Notes: a model not told the origin generated them from the letters alone. A stretch of 46,502 bases of DNA from an uncultured Clostridia bacterium (GCA_947624165.1 CANQJC010000015.1:1-46502); one strand, 5' to 3'. Positions 7,187 through 15,685 are shown, counted from the first letter of the stretch. Numbers and translations: made by a program.

Positions 7187-9502
7187 ATGAATAAAATAAT
7201 CGTCACAACCAAAGAAAAAGCGTCCATGGACGACTTCTACGGAGTGTTTTTCGAGGATATAAACCACGCCGCGGACGGCGGGCTGTACGCGGAAAAGGTA
7301 CGCAACAGAGCGTTTGAATTTTCTCCGGCGGACAATCCGTCATACGACGCCCTGACCGCGTGGAAGCGTATCGAGGAGGGCGGGGCGTCGGTCAGCGCGT
7401 CGGTCTCGAACAAATATCCACTGTCGGACAAAAACCCGAATTATCTTGTGCTTGAAATCAGCAGCGCGGGAACAAGAGCCGGAATCGAAAACCTTGGCTA
7501 TAACAGCGGGATCTCCTTGGAAAAGGGCGGAAAATATCTTTTTTCATGCTTTGCACGAAGCGACGAGCCGTGCAAAATCACAGTGTCCGCGAACGACGCG
7601 TACGGAAGGACTATCATGAGCGGCGATATCGTCATAGACGGCGCGGATTGGAAAAAGTACCGCCTTACTCTCGTTTCGCCGGAAGAAAATCACGAATGTA
7701 CGCTTTCGCTTACCGCTGCGGAAAAATGCAAATTCTGTCTTGATTTTGTGTCCCTCTTCCCCGCCGATACGTTTAACTCGCGCGAAAACGGTCTGAGAAA
7801 GGATATCGCCGAAATGATAGCCGCGCTCAAACCCAAATTCATGCGATTCCCGGGAGGCTGTCTCATACACGACGGCACTCTTAATTCAAACGACAGAAAC
7901 TCCATGTACCGCTGGAAGAATACGATCGGAGATATAACGAAGCGTCCGTCGAGAAGAAACAACTGGAAATATAATCAATCGCTGGGACTTGGCTATTACG
8001 AATATTTCCTTTTCTGCGAGGATATAGGCGCGAAACCGCTGCCCGTACTTCCCGCCGGTTACAATCCTCATATGGATCAGGCGGCTCCTCTCGATGAAAT
8101 GGAGGAATGGATAGACGACGCTCTCGATTTGATCGAATTCGCGAACGGTCCCGTTACCTCGAAATGGGGTAAGGTACGTTCGGAGCTTGGACACAGCGAA
8201 CCGTTTAACCTCGAATATCTGGCGATAGGCAACGAGGAGGTCGGGCAGGGATTTTGGGACAGGTACGATTTATTTCATAAGGTTCTCAGAGAAAAGCACC
8301 CCGAGATCAAGCTGATAAATTCGGCGGGACCGTTCCCGTCGGGCGGCGAATTTGAACGCGGTCACGCAAACGCCGCGAAAAACGGCTCCGATTTCGTGGA
8401 CGAGCATTACTACACGTCTCCCGAATGGATGCTGGCGAATTATCACCGCTACGACTCGTATCCCGAAAATCCCAAGGTGTTTGTGGGAGAATACGCGTCA
8501 TGGGGAAACACGTATTATAACGCGCTCGTCGAAGCGGCGTACATGACGGGACTTGAGAATAACGCCCGCTCCGTCGCTCTGGCGTGTTACGCTCCGCTTC
8601 TGGCCAACGCCGATTATGTGGACTGGGAACCCGATATGATTTGGTTCGACAGCCACAGAGTGTACGGAAGCGCGAATTATTACGTTCAAAAAATGTTTAT
8701 GACGAATACGGGAAATCGGCTCCTTGAAATCAGGACGGAGGGGCTTGGCAGGCGCGAGGCACTCGGACATGACATAATTTCGGGCGGTATCGAGCTTGAA
8801 GCGGACAGATGCGGCGCGGTATTTTCTGATATAACGATAACGGATAATGATTCGGGAAAAGAGTTCAAAGCGGATCCCGCCGCATTTAAGGAGGGCGGCA
8901 GGGTACGTATAGGTTCGATTTCGTCGCGACGGTTCAAAATCGAATTTACCGCAAAACGGACGTTCGGCAGCACGGGTTTTCGTCTCATTTTCGGAAAAAG
9001 CGACGAGAACAATTTCATACAATGGTTTATCGGCGGCTGGCAGAATCACGATACGGAAATAAACGCGCAGGTAAACGGGCGCGGCTCGTGTCTCGATCAC
9101 AATATATTTTCCGTTATGACGGGGCGCGAGTACAAGCTCCGTCTTGAGGTCGACGGAAGAAAAATCAAGACTTATATAAACGAAAATAAAGCAAACGAAG
9201 CCGAGGACAAGCTGCCCGTTCTGCGTGAGCTGTACTGCACGGCGAGCCGCGACGAGGAAAATATATACATAAAGGCGGTAAACGTACGTGAAAACGCGGT
9301 GACTGCGGAAATAACAGCGGACGGAACGGCGAGCGTCCGCGCCGACATATCCGAGCTGTCCGGCTTCGATAAGGACGACGTAAACAGCTTTGACGAGCCG
9401 GAAAAAGTATATCCGAAATCAAAGACGCTCACATCTCCCGACAGCACCTTTGAATATACCTTCCCCCCGCAAAGCGTGACGGTGTTTAAAATAAAACGAT
9501 GA
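7187..9502 (+). CDS. Alpha-L-arabinofuranosidase, GH51
   Basis: A 771-residue enzyme releasing terminal L-arabinofuranose from arabinan or arabinoxylan oligosaccharides. No signal peptide, so probably intracellular. The N-terminal strand region runs into a CBM4/9-like jelly roll (about 60-190). The TIM barrel follows, with MRFPGGC, acid/base E350 in AIGNE and nucleophile E435 in VFVGEYAS. After the barrel a LamG/concanavalin-like stretch (about 575-690, FRLIFGKSDENNFIQWFIGG) is inserted before the C-terminal strands, making it longer than minimal GH51 enzymes of about 500 residues. GAGGAG precedes the ATG. It is monocistronic, with no sugar transporter or regulator adjacent. Confidence 0.9.
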   Translation: MNKIIVTTKEKASMDDFYGVFFEDINHAADGGLYAEKVRNRAFEFSPADNPSYDALTAWKRIEEGGASVSASVSNKYPLSDKNPNYLVLEISSAGTRAGIENLGYNSGISLEKGGKYLFSCFARSDEPCKITVSANDAYGRTIMSGDIVIDGADWKKYRLTLVSPEENHECTLSLTAAEKCKFCLDFVSLFPADTFNSRENGLRKDIAEMIAALKPKFMRFPGGCLIHDGTLNSNDRNSMYRWKNTIGDITKRPSRRNNWKYNQSLGLGYYEYFLFCEDIGAKPLPVLPAGYNPHMDQAAPLDEMEEWIDDALDLIEFANGPVTSKWGKVRSELGHSEPFNLEYLAIGNEEVGQGFWDRYDLFHKVLREKHPEIKLINSAGPFPSGGEFERGHANAAKNGSDFVDEHYYTSPEWMLANYHRYDSYPENPKVFVGEYASWGNTYYNALVEAAYMTGLENNARSVALACYAPLLANADYVDWEPDMIWFDSHRVYGSANYYVQKMFMTNTGNRLLEIRTEGLGRREALGHDIISGGIELEADRCGAVFSDITITDNDSGKEFKADPAAFKEGGRVRIGSISSRRFKIEFTAKRTFGSTGFRLIFGKSDENNFIQWFIGGWQNHDTEINAQVNGRGSCLDHNIFSVMTGREYKLRLEVDGRKIKTYINENKANEAEDKLPVLRELYCTASRDEENIYIKAVNVRENAVTAEITADGTASVRADISELSGFDKDDVNSFDEPEKVYPKSKTLTSPDSTFEYTFPPQSVTVFKIKR

Positions 9503-9510
9503 AGCATATA

Positions 9511-9546
9511 ACAAATGCCCGACATCTATAAGTGTCGGGCATTTGT
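9511..9546. terminator. Bidirectional terminator
   Basis: 14-bp stem ACAAATGCCCGACA/TGTCGGGCATTTGT with an 8-nt loop, directly after the GH51 stop. It also faces the convergent CHAP gene. Confidence 0.85.
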
Positions 9547-9649
9547 CATATAAGCCGCTTAATATGTTAAGGATTTCATTTTATACTATACCAAACAATT
9601 CGGATATTGAGACAAAATTTGGGGATTTCATTTGTTTGTTGTTCAATAA

Positions 9650-11062
9650 TCAATATGAAAATTTACCCGATGCTTTTGCGGACAACGGTCGAATTTCGTT
9701 AGTATTTGTCCACACAAAAACGTCTGCTTCGGTAATAAGATTTTCATTATCAAGCTCGGTGATCTTTGTCGAAACACTATCCGTTACTGTAATTTTTGAA
9801 TCGGCGGGAATATTTATATCCGATGTATGAATCTCTGTTATTGTGCCGTCCGCTCTTTTATATGCAAAAATCGCAGTTCCCGACAGGTCCGATAAAATAA
9901 GAGTATTTGCTATATCCGCGCTGACGCTGTTTTTTAGAGTTAGATTTTCCGTCGTTATGCTTGTATTTACATTGCTCGTCAGAGGAACGTTTTTTCCTGC
10001 GTCAACGCCGTCAAGCGTATCGTAAACCCTTATCTTAAGCCAATTACTGTAACCCATTTTGCCCTTGGAATTGTAACCCTCGCATACTATGCTGTATGTT
10101 CCTGTTTCATTAAAGGTATACGACGCGTTGCCTTTGCCCGTTGCTTCGATAGTGTAATACCTGTGTCCGTCTTTGTCTATTCCTATTCCGCTGTGTTCAA
10201 CATGAGATATTCCGAAGTTAAAATTTACGGTAGAACCTTTTGTTATTACTGTTTTGTCCGATGTGATCCACGCGTCGGAAGGAAGCGGTACCTGACCTGT
10301 GTCATATACCGTTATTTTAAGCCAATTACTGTAACCCATTTTGCCGTCCGAATTATATCCTTCGCATACGACATTATATGTACCTGTTTCATTGAATGTA
10401 TAGGTTGCCGTGTTCTTGCCCGTTGCTTCGATCGTATAATATCGTTTTCCGTCTTTATCAAGACCGATACCGCAATGTTTTACATTTGATATTCCAAAAT
10501 TAAACGTCACGCTTTGCCCCTTTTCTATTTCCGTTCGGCTTGCCGTGATCCACGCGTTTGACGGAAGCGGAGCAGGTTCGGGGTTTGATAAATCCTTTAT
10601 GTGGATATAGCCCGTAGGATTGGATTTTGAGATTGTTCTTTCGCTGTATCCGCCGACCTTTGACCAGTTATATTCTTCAATGGTTACATTGCTCCCGTTT
10701 ACCGCTTCCACCCACGCCACATGACCGTATGTTCCCGTATCCCACCAAGCAACGGCACCGACAGCCGGAGTTGTGTTTACCGTGATACCGAGACTTTTCG
10801 CTACCGTACCCCATGTTTTCGCGTTTCCCCATTTGCTCGCACCCTTGTATTGATTTGTAAAACCGACTTTATTTCGGCTGTTCAGTCTCCACGCAACAAA
10901 CGACGTACATTCTCTGTTGAAAAAATTCCATTCGTCTACAAGAGCATCCTGTGCTGCGTTTTTATATTTTGCCGGATAATCGTCAGTTCCGGCAAAACAT
11001 ATAGCGGGACATATAATCAGACTTATTAAAATTATCCATGCAATAAAAATTTTTTTCTTCAT
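9650..11062 (-). CDS. Secreted CHAP-domain amidase with two Ig-like repeats
   Basis: A 470-residue exported protein. A signal peptide (1-24, ending ICFAG) is followed by a CHAP domain (about 28-155) with catalytic Cys52 in NRECTSFVAWRL and His114 in YGHVAWVE, consistent with peptidoglycan amidase or endopeptidase activity. Two near-identical 92-residue beta-rich repeats follow (165-258 and 259-349, each starting PLPS-N/D-AWIT), then a unique C-terminal 120 residues. It has no LPXTG or SLH anchor. GGGAGG lies 8 nt before the ATG. Codon use is visibly A+T-richer than neighbours, suggesting acquisition. It has a perfect consensus promoter with a palindrome in the spacer, shared with the divergent xre gene. 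Confidence 0.88.
   Translation of the reverse strand: MKKKIFIAWIILISLIICPAICFAGTDDYPAKYKNAAQDALVDEWNFFNRECTSFVAWRLNSRNKVGFTNQYKGASKWGNAKTWGTVAKSLGITVNTTPAVGAVAWWDTGTYGHVAWVEAVNGSNVTIEEYNWSKVGGYSERTISKSNPTGYIHIKDLSNPEPAPLPSNAWITASRTEIEKGQSVTFNFGISNVKHCGIGLDKDGKRYYTIEATGKNTATYTFNETGTYNVVCEGYNSDGKMGYSNWLKITVYDTGQVPLPSDAWITSDKTVITKGSTVNFNFGISHVEHSGIGIDKDGHRYYTIEATGKGNASYTFNETGTYSIVCEGYNSKGKMGYSNWLKIRVYDTLDGVDAGKNVPLTSNVNTSITTENLTLKNSVSADIANTLILSDLSGTAIFAYKRADGTITEIHTSDINIPADSKITVTDSVSTKITELDNENLITEADVFVWTNTNEIRPLSAKASGKFSY
10016..10570 (-). repeat. Tandem intragenic repeat (2 x about 280 bp)
   Basis: Codons for residues 165-258 (10289-10570) and 259-349 (10016-10288) of the CHAP protein repeat each other. 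Long stretches are nearly identical, such as the parts encoding GKMGYSNWLKI and RYYTIEATGK. This indicates a fairly recent tandem domain duplication. Confidence 0.85.
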
Positions 11063-11097
11063 TTTCTATTCCTCCCGTATAAATTATCAACAATTAT

Positions 11098-11126
11098 ATT
11101 ATACTCAATATATTGAGTATTGTCAA
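11098..11126 (-). promoter_or_regulatory. Perfect SigA promoter of the CHAP gene
   Basis: Minus-strand TTGACA (11121-11126), 17-nt spacer, TATAAT (11098-11103). The spacer is almost entirely occupied by the palindrome at 11101-11120. Confidence 0.9.
11101..11120. promoter_or_regulatory. 20-bp perfect palindrome, candidate Xre operator
   Basis: ATACTCAATATATTGAGTAT is a perfect dyad sitting inside the CHAP promoter and overlapping the -35 of the xre promoter. A third half-site TTGAGTAT lies at 11131-11138, overlapping the xre -10. Binding here would block both promoters. Confidence 0.75.
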
Positions 11127-11141
11127 GAATTTGAGTATGAT
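11113..11141 (+). promoter_or_regulatory. Promoter of the small xre gene
   Basis: TTGAGT (11113-11118), 17-nt spacer, TATGAT (11136-11141), giving a leader of only about 15 nt before the ATG at 11163. Confidence 0.65.
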
Positions 11142-11162
11142 AAAATATATTTGGTGATAGAA

Positions 11163-11363
11163 ATGATAAGTTACAAGCCGTTTTACGATACATTATTGAA
11201 AAAAGGTCTGACCGAATATCATATGATTTTCAAAGAAGGGTTTTCTGCGAATACTCTTCACCGAATGAAGCACGGTGAAGCGATAAGCACAAAAACGCTT
11301 GACGCGCTGTGCTTCGCGCTCGACTGCGAGGTCGCGGATATAATTGAACATATTAAAGAATAG
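11163..11363 (+). CDS. Small Xre/Cro-type repressor
   Basis: A 66-residue, single-domain HTH protein. The pattern KKGLTEYHMIFKEGFSANTLHRMKHGEAISTKTLDALCFAL fits the compact Cro/C1-like family in which the whole protein is the DNA-binding domain. ATG 11163 is preferred; TTG 11151 is possible but has no better site, and GGTGAT gives only a weak Shine-Dalgarno. Divergent from the CHAP gene across a shared palindromic operator, it is the obvious candidate to repress that gene and itself. Confidence 0.85.
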   Translation: MISYKPFYDTLLKKGLTEYHMIFKEGFSANTLHRMKHGEAISTKTLDALCFALDCEVADIIEHIKE

Positions 11364-11395
11364 AAAAACAGCGTCCATACGGAACGCTGTTTTTT
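11364..11395. terminator. Bidirectional terminator
   Basis: AAAACAGCGTCC/GGAACGCTGTTTTTT hairpin between the convergent xre gene and the ABC transporter ATPase, with T-runs on both strands. Confidence 0.85.
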
Positions 11396-11402
11396 ATGAA
11401 AT

Positions 11403-12176
11403 TTAATTTCCACATTCGATGCTTATTTCATTGAACACCTTTAAATAATCCGATATTGATTTGTTTTTCTTTTCCTCACCGCTTACGTCCATTATAATGC
11501 CGCCTTCGTGCATCATCACGGCGCGGGTGCCGTACTCCACGGCGTGGCGAAGGTTATGCGTTACCATAAGCGTCGTAATATTTTTCTCACGCACGATTTT
11601 TTCCGTGAGCATCATAACCGTGTCCGACGATTTCGGGTCGAGCGCGGCGGTATGCTCGTCAAGTAAAAGAAGGTCGGGACGTATCATTGTCGCCATTATG
11701 AGCGCGAGTGCCTGACGCTGTCCTCCCGAAAGCGAGCCTGCCGGAGCGGAAAGTCTGTTTTCCAGTCCAAGTCCCAAAAGTTCAAGCTGGGAACGGTAGA
11801 AATCCTTTCGCTGTCTGTTCAGACCGAAAGACAAATCGTATGTTTTGCCCTTGTTGTCGGCGATCGACATATTCTCCCATATCGTCATGGAGGGACACGT
11901 ACCCATGGACGGATTCTGAAAAACTCTGCCTATTTTTTTTGCACGTTTGAAGTTTTTCATACCATTCATTTTTACTCCGTCAAGGATGACCGAGCCGGAG
12001 TCCGCCGCGACGTCGCCGGATATGATGTTAAGCATAGTCGTCTTTCCCGAACCGTTCGAGCCTATCACGCCGACAAATTCTCCGTCCTCTATCGTCAGAT
12101 TGAAGCCCGAAAAAAGTACCTTTTCGTCGATCGTGCCGCGGTTAAACGTTTTATGAATATCAGAAAGCTCAAGCAT
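11403..12176 (-). CDS. ABC transporter ATP-binding protein (TrpXYZ type)
   Basis: A 257-residue ATPase. Walker A is GSNGSGKT (39-46), the ABC signature is LSGGQRQ and Walker B is LLLLDEHTAAL, followed by the VTHNLRHAVEYG switch region. It energises the importer encoded by the two upstream genes. Start at ATG 12176 (MLELSDIHK) overlaps the permease stop by 8 nt; the longer frame to 12212 runs into the permease. It is the last gene of the operon. Confidence 0.9.
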   Translation of the reverse strand: MLELSDIHKTFNRGTIDEKVLFSGFNLTIEDGEFVGVIGSNGSGKTTMLNIISGDVAADSGSVILDGVKMNGMKNFKRAKKIGRVFQNPSMGTCPSMTIWENMSIADNKGKTYDLSFGLNRQRKDFYRSQLELLGLGLENRLSAPAGSLSGGQRQALALIMATMIRPDLLLLDEHTAALDPKSSDTVMMLTEKIVREKNITTLMVTHNLRHAVEYGTRAVMMHEGGIIMDVSGEEKKNKSISDYLKVFNEISIECGN

Positions 12177-13071
12177 TTTTCGACACACCAGCCTTCCTTT
12201 TTTTAAGTACAAATTCGTTGATAACGAGCGTCGCGATGAACAGCAGAGTTATCATCAAATTGGTGTTCTGAGCCGGAAGTCCCGCCGCGAGCGCGACGGA
12301 AATGCACGCCTTGTAAACGACCATGCCGAGCAGTACGCCCGTTGTTATCCTCATGAATTTTACTTTTCGGAACACGGTCGTACCGATTATGACGGCGGCA
12401 AGTCCCATGACTACCGTTCCCGTGCCGCTGCCGACGTTAAACGCTCTGCCGTACTGACAATATACCGCTCCCGCGAGCGAAACAAGTCCGTTTGCAATCG
12501 CCAGACCGATTATTTTTATCGTTCCGGGATTTTTCGCCAGCGTAACGACAAGACCTTCGTTATCGCCGACGCTCCTGAGCAAAAAGCCGGATTTTGTACG
12601 CATATACCAGTCGAGAGCGAATTTCGCCGCGAGCGTTATCACGAGTATGACGGCAAGCTTCGAATACATCGCCATATGACCGTTTCCGAAGAGAAATTCC
12701 GTCTGAGAGAAAATCGTGGTCGTATCCATACTCAAAAAATCCGAAGCCTTCCCCACTATTCCGTAATTGACGGAATAGAGCGCGGTCATCGTCAGGATAC
12801 CGCATAAAAGATTTCTTATTTTGAGCTTTACGTTAAACAGACCCGTGAACATACCCGCCGCGCACCCCGCCGCAAACGCGGCGATGAGCGCGAGCCACGG
12901 ACTCAAACCGTGATTCACCATAACAAAGCAGACCGCGATACCGAGCGGAAACGTGCCGTCGACCGACAAATCGGGAAAATCAAGTATGGTATAGGTGATA
13001 TAAACGCCCATAGCCATAATGCCGTATATAAGCCCCTGCTCGAGTATGCCTATTATAAGTCCTTCGATCAT
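12169..13071 (-). CDS. ABC transporter permease (TrpXYZ type)
   Basis: A 300-residue integral membrane protein with about eight to nine hydrophobic segments, of the branched-chain-amino-acid/ribose permease superfamily. Its ATG overlaps the binding-protein stop (ATGA), and its own stop overlaps the ATPase start, so all three genes are translationally coupled. The family imports tryptophan or tyrosine, or related aromatic compounds, in characterised members; the substrate here is inferred from family only. Confidence 0.88.
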   Translation of the reverse strand: MIEGLIIGILEQGLIYGIMAMGVYITYTILDFPDLSVDGTFPLGIAVCFVMVNHGLSPWLALIAAFAAGCAAGMFTGLFNVKLKIRNLLCGILTMTALYSVNYGIVGKASDFLSMDTTTIFSQTEFLFGNGHMAMYSKLAVILVITLAAKFALDWYMRTKSGFLLRSVGDNEGLVVTLAKNPGTIKIIGLAIANGLVSLAGAVYCQYGRAFNVGSGTGTVVMGLAAVIIGTTVFRKVKFMRITTGVLLGMVVYKACISVALAAGLPAQNTNLMITLLFIATLVINEFVLKKRKAGVSKNA

Positions 13072-14072
13072 GACTCTGACGGAGCGTTTTTAACCTCCGC
13101 TCTGTCGATTATCGACTGCGGTATCGTGATTCCGATTGCGGCTGCCGCGTCGGTGTTTATCGTGATTTTGCTTTCGGTGAGCGTCTCGTAAGGAATAGTC
13201 TTTATATCCTCTCCCTTCAGCACTCTCGCCGCCATAACGCCCGCTTTTTTACCGAGGTCGATATAGTCTATACCCGCCGATGCGATACATCCGTTGCCTA
13301 CCTGCTCCTCCTCGCTTCCGAATACGGGGATATTCTGCGCGTTAGCCTTTTCGAGGAGTACGGGGAGATTTGCAACGACCGTATTGTCCGTCATGTTGGA
13401 TATGCAGTCTACCTCCGTCACAAGCAGGTCTACCGCCTGCGGGATCTCCGCGGCGTTTGTGATACCCTTTTCTACAAGCTCAAAGCCGTACTCGCCGACC
13501 TTTTCCTTGTAGCCCTCTATTGTCGAAACGGAGTTTGCTTCGCTCGTCGTATAAAGAATACCTATCTTCTTTGCGTCGGGAAGCATTTCTCTTATAAGCT
13601 TAAGCTGCTCGTCCACCGGCAGCATATCGCTTACGCCGGTGATACCGTCCATCGCCTGATCCGCGCTTTCCGCAAGCTTCGCCGCGACAGGGTCGGAAAC
13701 GGCGTTGAATATTACGGGTATACCCGCCTCGTAAGCCGCGTTATAGCAAGCCTGCGCCGACGGCGTGGCGATACCGCATACGAGATCCATTCCCTGTGAT
13801 ACAAACTGCTGTGCGATCTGCGTGTTCGTAGCGTCGTCCGCTTTCGCGCTCTGCGCCGTCAAATCGTAAGCTATGCCCTCTTCGTCAAGTCCCTGCTTGA
13901 AGCCCTCGCGGCAGTTATCGAGCGAAGGGTGATCCGCGTACTGCAAAACGCCTATCTTATACGTTTTGCCGGAGTCCGCGTCCGTTCCTCCGTTTGTCTG
14001 TCCGCAGCCCGAAACAGCCGCCGCGCACATGAGTGCGGCGGTACCGATTGCCAATACCTTTTTCAAATTCAT
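13068..14072 (-). CDS. ABC transporter substrate-binding lipoprotein
   Basis: A 334-residue lipoprotein. The signal peptide with lipobox AVSGC (Cys23) is followed by a short TNGGTDADSG linker and a two-lobe periplasmic-binding fold starting YKIGVLQYADHPSLDNCREG. That opening is characteristic of the family typified by TrpX. It is the first gene of the importer operon, preceded by a consensus-like promoter and a leader containing a hairpin. Confidence 0.9.
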   Translation of the reverse strand: MNLKKVLAIGTAALMCAAAVSGCGQTNGGTDADSGKTYKIGVLQYADHPSLDNCREGFKQGLDEEGIAYDLTAQSAKADDATNTQIAQQFVSQGMDLVCGIATPSAQACYNAAYEAGIPVIFNAVSDPVAAKLAESADQAMDGITGVSDMLPVDEQLKLIREMLPDAKKIGILYTTSEANSVSTIEGYKEKVGEYGFELVEKGITNAAEIPQAVDLLVTEVDCISNMTDNTVVANLPVLLEKANAQNIPVFGSEEEQVGNGCIASAGIDYIDLGKKAGVMAARVLKGEDIKTIPYETLTESKITINTDAAAAIGITIPQSIIDRAEVKNAPSES

Positions 14073-14109
14073 TTCATCAAATCCTTTCTTTAATTAAGCC
14101 AAAACAGAA

Positions 14110-14139
14110 GCCCTCACAGACAGATAAAGCTATGAGGGC
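14110..14139 (-). promoter_or_regulatory. 5'-leader hairpin upstream of the ABC importer
   Basis: GCCCTCA/TGAGGGC stem with a 16-nt loop (minus-strand loop TAGCTTTATCTGTCTG), followed by TTCTGTTTT. It sits about 45 nt downstream of the transcription start and 38 nt before the ATG. No T-box NNGGTACCGCG signature is present. A leader terminator/attenuator or an unclassified cis-RNA are both possible. Confidence 0.5.
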
Positions 14140-14191
14140 ATAATTAACGTATTTAATACACTCTGTTCTAAACTCATCTAATCTATTTGCT

Positions 14192-14221
14192 ATTATACTA
14201 AACAGACGCGCGTTTTGTCAA
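14192..14221 (-). promoter_or_regulatory. SigA promoter of the ABC importer
   Basis: Minus-strand TTGACA (14216-14221), 18-nt spacer, TATAAT (14192-14197). The predicted leader is about 110 nt. Confidence 0.85.
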
Positions 14222-14232
14222 TAGTAAATTAT

Positions 14233-14886
14233 TTATTGTACCGTTTCGTCGATAAAAATCAGCTCCTGCGCGTACGGCAGAGTTCTCGCCCAGCCGATGA
14301 ACGCCGCTGACCATTCCGTGAGCTTATGGAAACGCCGCTGTCCCTTCGAGCACATCGCAAGAAGGTTTTCGTACGACATCGTGACCGTCCTCGTCTGAAG
14401 CCACGACGACGGCAGCCAGCGTATAAGCTCCTTCCAATACGCCTTGTCCTTTGTTTCGAGATACTTGACGCGCATTCTCTCCAAAAATTCAATATGCTTA
14501 TCCATGACGTCCCCGAGTTTTTTGCCGTCGTAATCGAGATTCGGGGCGTAATCGTCAATTTCGAAACATTCCCGCGTTATCGGCGCAGACGCTATTTTAT
14601 GCATCGTGGACGTGCTGTTCGCGACGGTACCGACCTTGTACGTGTCAAATTCCTTCCACCAGTACAGCGGAGCCGTTATGTCCACCGACACGAAGATCTG
14701 GCGCATAAATTTGCGGTGCTCGCTGCCCGATAGTATCAGCCGTCCGGCAAGCCGCAAATCGTTTTCGCCTATCACAACGCGCCCGTTTTCCTCCTCGGTA
14801 TCGTTTTTCGCCCATGATTCAAGCGGATTCCTCATACCCCTTAAGGCGTTTTTAAATCCGTAAACTTCGGTATGTTCAAACTTCAT
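14233..14886 (-). CDS. Conserved protein, possibly ThyX-like fold
   Basis: A 217-residue soluble protein without a named family that I can give with certainty. Similar proteins occur, from memory, in Firmicutes genomes and phages, usually unannotated. The layout resembles flavin-dependent thymidylate synthase: a central IFVSVDITAPLYWWKEFDTYKVGTVANSTSTMHK region could correspond to the ThyX RHRxxSxNxxSxRY motif, and LPSSWLQTRTVTMSYENLLAMC resembles the ThyX C-terminal part. The key Arg and Ser residues are not conserved, so dTMP synthesis is not predicted. ATG 14886 is chosen because GGGAGAAG lies about 10 nt upstream. It stands alone. Confidence 0.6.
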   Translation of the reverse strand: MKFEHTEVYGFKNALRGMRNPLESWAKNDTEEENGRVVIGENDLRLAGRLILSGSEHRKFMRQIFVSVDITAPLYWWKEFDTYKVGTVANSTSTMHKIASAPITRECFEIDDYAPNLDYDGKKLGDVMDKHIEFLERMRVKYLETKDKAYWKELIRWLPSSWLQTRTVTMSYENLLAMCSKGQRRFHKLTEWSAAFIGWARTLPYAQELIFIDETVQ

Positions 14887-15106
14887 TGTCCGTTCTTCTC
14901 CCATACGTTTTATTTTTTTCAATTATACTATAATATTCGCATAATTGCAAGACGGTAAAACGTCAAATAAATCGGCGGGCAAAATGTTCCTGTCTTTAAC
15001 GCGCAAAACCGCGCCGTCTCCGACGGCAAAAACACATCGCCAAACGAAGACGGCGCGGATCCAAAAGAATTTCCGATACCGATTTTCACGTTTTAACATG
15101 CCGCGA

Positions 15107-15592
15107 TCATTCGCCCACGTTTGTTATGTGAAGCGGGCGAAGCTTTCCGTAAGCGTATGATGAGAGCGGACGGCAGTCCGAATCATACGAATGTGCGGCG
15201 AGAAGTATCGTCTGCGGCGTACCGTTTCCCGCGTCCACGACTACGGGCGAATGGTCGAAACGATCCTTCGGCGAAAACTGAAGCTGGATTATATCTCCGT
15301 CGCGTATTTGCGACAGATCCGTCACTATCGCGCGCGGTCCCGCGCCGCGGTTTGTTGTCAGAAAACGATAAAGCTCGTCTACGCCCGTCCACGCCGGCGC
15401 GCGGTCGGTAGCCGAAATATAGTACCAGCCGTAAATCGGGGTATAGTTCATGACGCCGCTTCCGGCGTAAAGGCATTGTGACGCGAAGTTCGTACAGTCG
15501 CCGCCTATGTCGGAAAAATCATAATACATCGGGTTCCTGCCGTATGCCCACCGTTTCGCGTAAGCAACCGCCGCTTCTCTGTTATATTCCAT
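15107..15592 (-). CDS. Putative amidase-domain protein (Amidase_6)
   Basis: A 161-residue protein made of a single amidase-like papain-fold domain. GGDCTNFASQCLYAG carries the likely nucleophilic cysteine and FDHSPVVV the histidine. It starts directly with MEYNREAAVAYAKRWAYGRNP, typical of this family. Homologues usually act on cell-wall peptides and are exported or fused to anchor domains, but no signal peptide or membrane helix is visible here. Shine-Dalgarno-like GGAAAGGA lies upstream. The 220 bases between this gene and the next upstream start (14887-15106) hold nothing I recognise. Confidence 0.8.
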   Translation of the reverse strand: MEYNREAAVAYAKRWAYGRNPMYYDFSDIGGDCTNFASQCLYAGSGVMNYTPIYGWYYISATDRAPAWTGVDELYRFLTTNRGAGPRAIVTDLSQIRDGDIIQLQFSPKDRFDHSPVVVDAGNGTPQTILLAAHSYDSDCRPLSSYAYGKLRPLHITNVGE

Positions 15593-15685
15593 AAATTATC
15601 ATTCCTTTCCAAAACTTCTGTATTATATAATATGGAAAACAAAGAAAAATGGGAATTGTTTTTAAAACGCGTAAAAAGGGCATAA

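Noticed and set aside
10016..10570. Frameshift or assembly duplication in the CHAP gene
   Set aside because: The two repeats differ at scattered codons while keeping the frame, which fits real domain duplication.
14085..14190. T-box riboswitch upstream of the aromatic amino-acid importer
   Set aside because: No NNGGTACCGCG T-box sequence or specifier stem; only one hairpin is seen.
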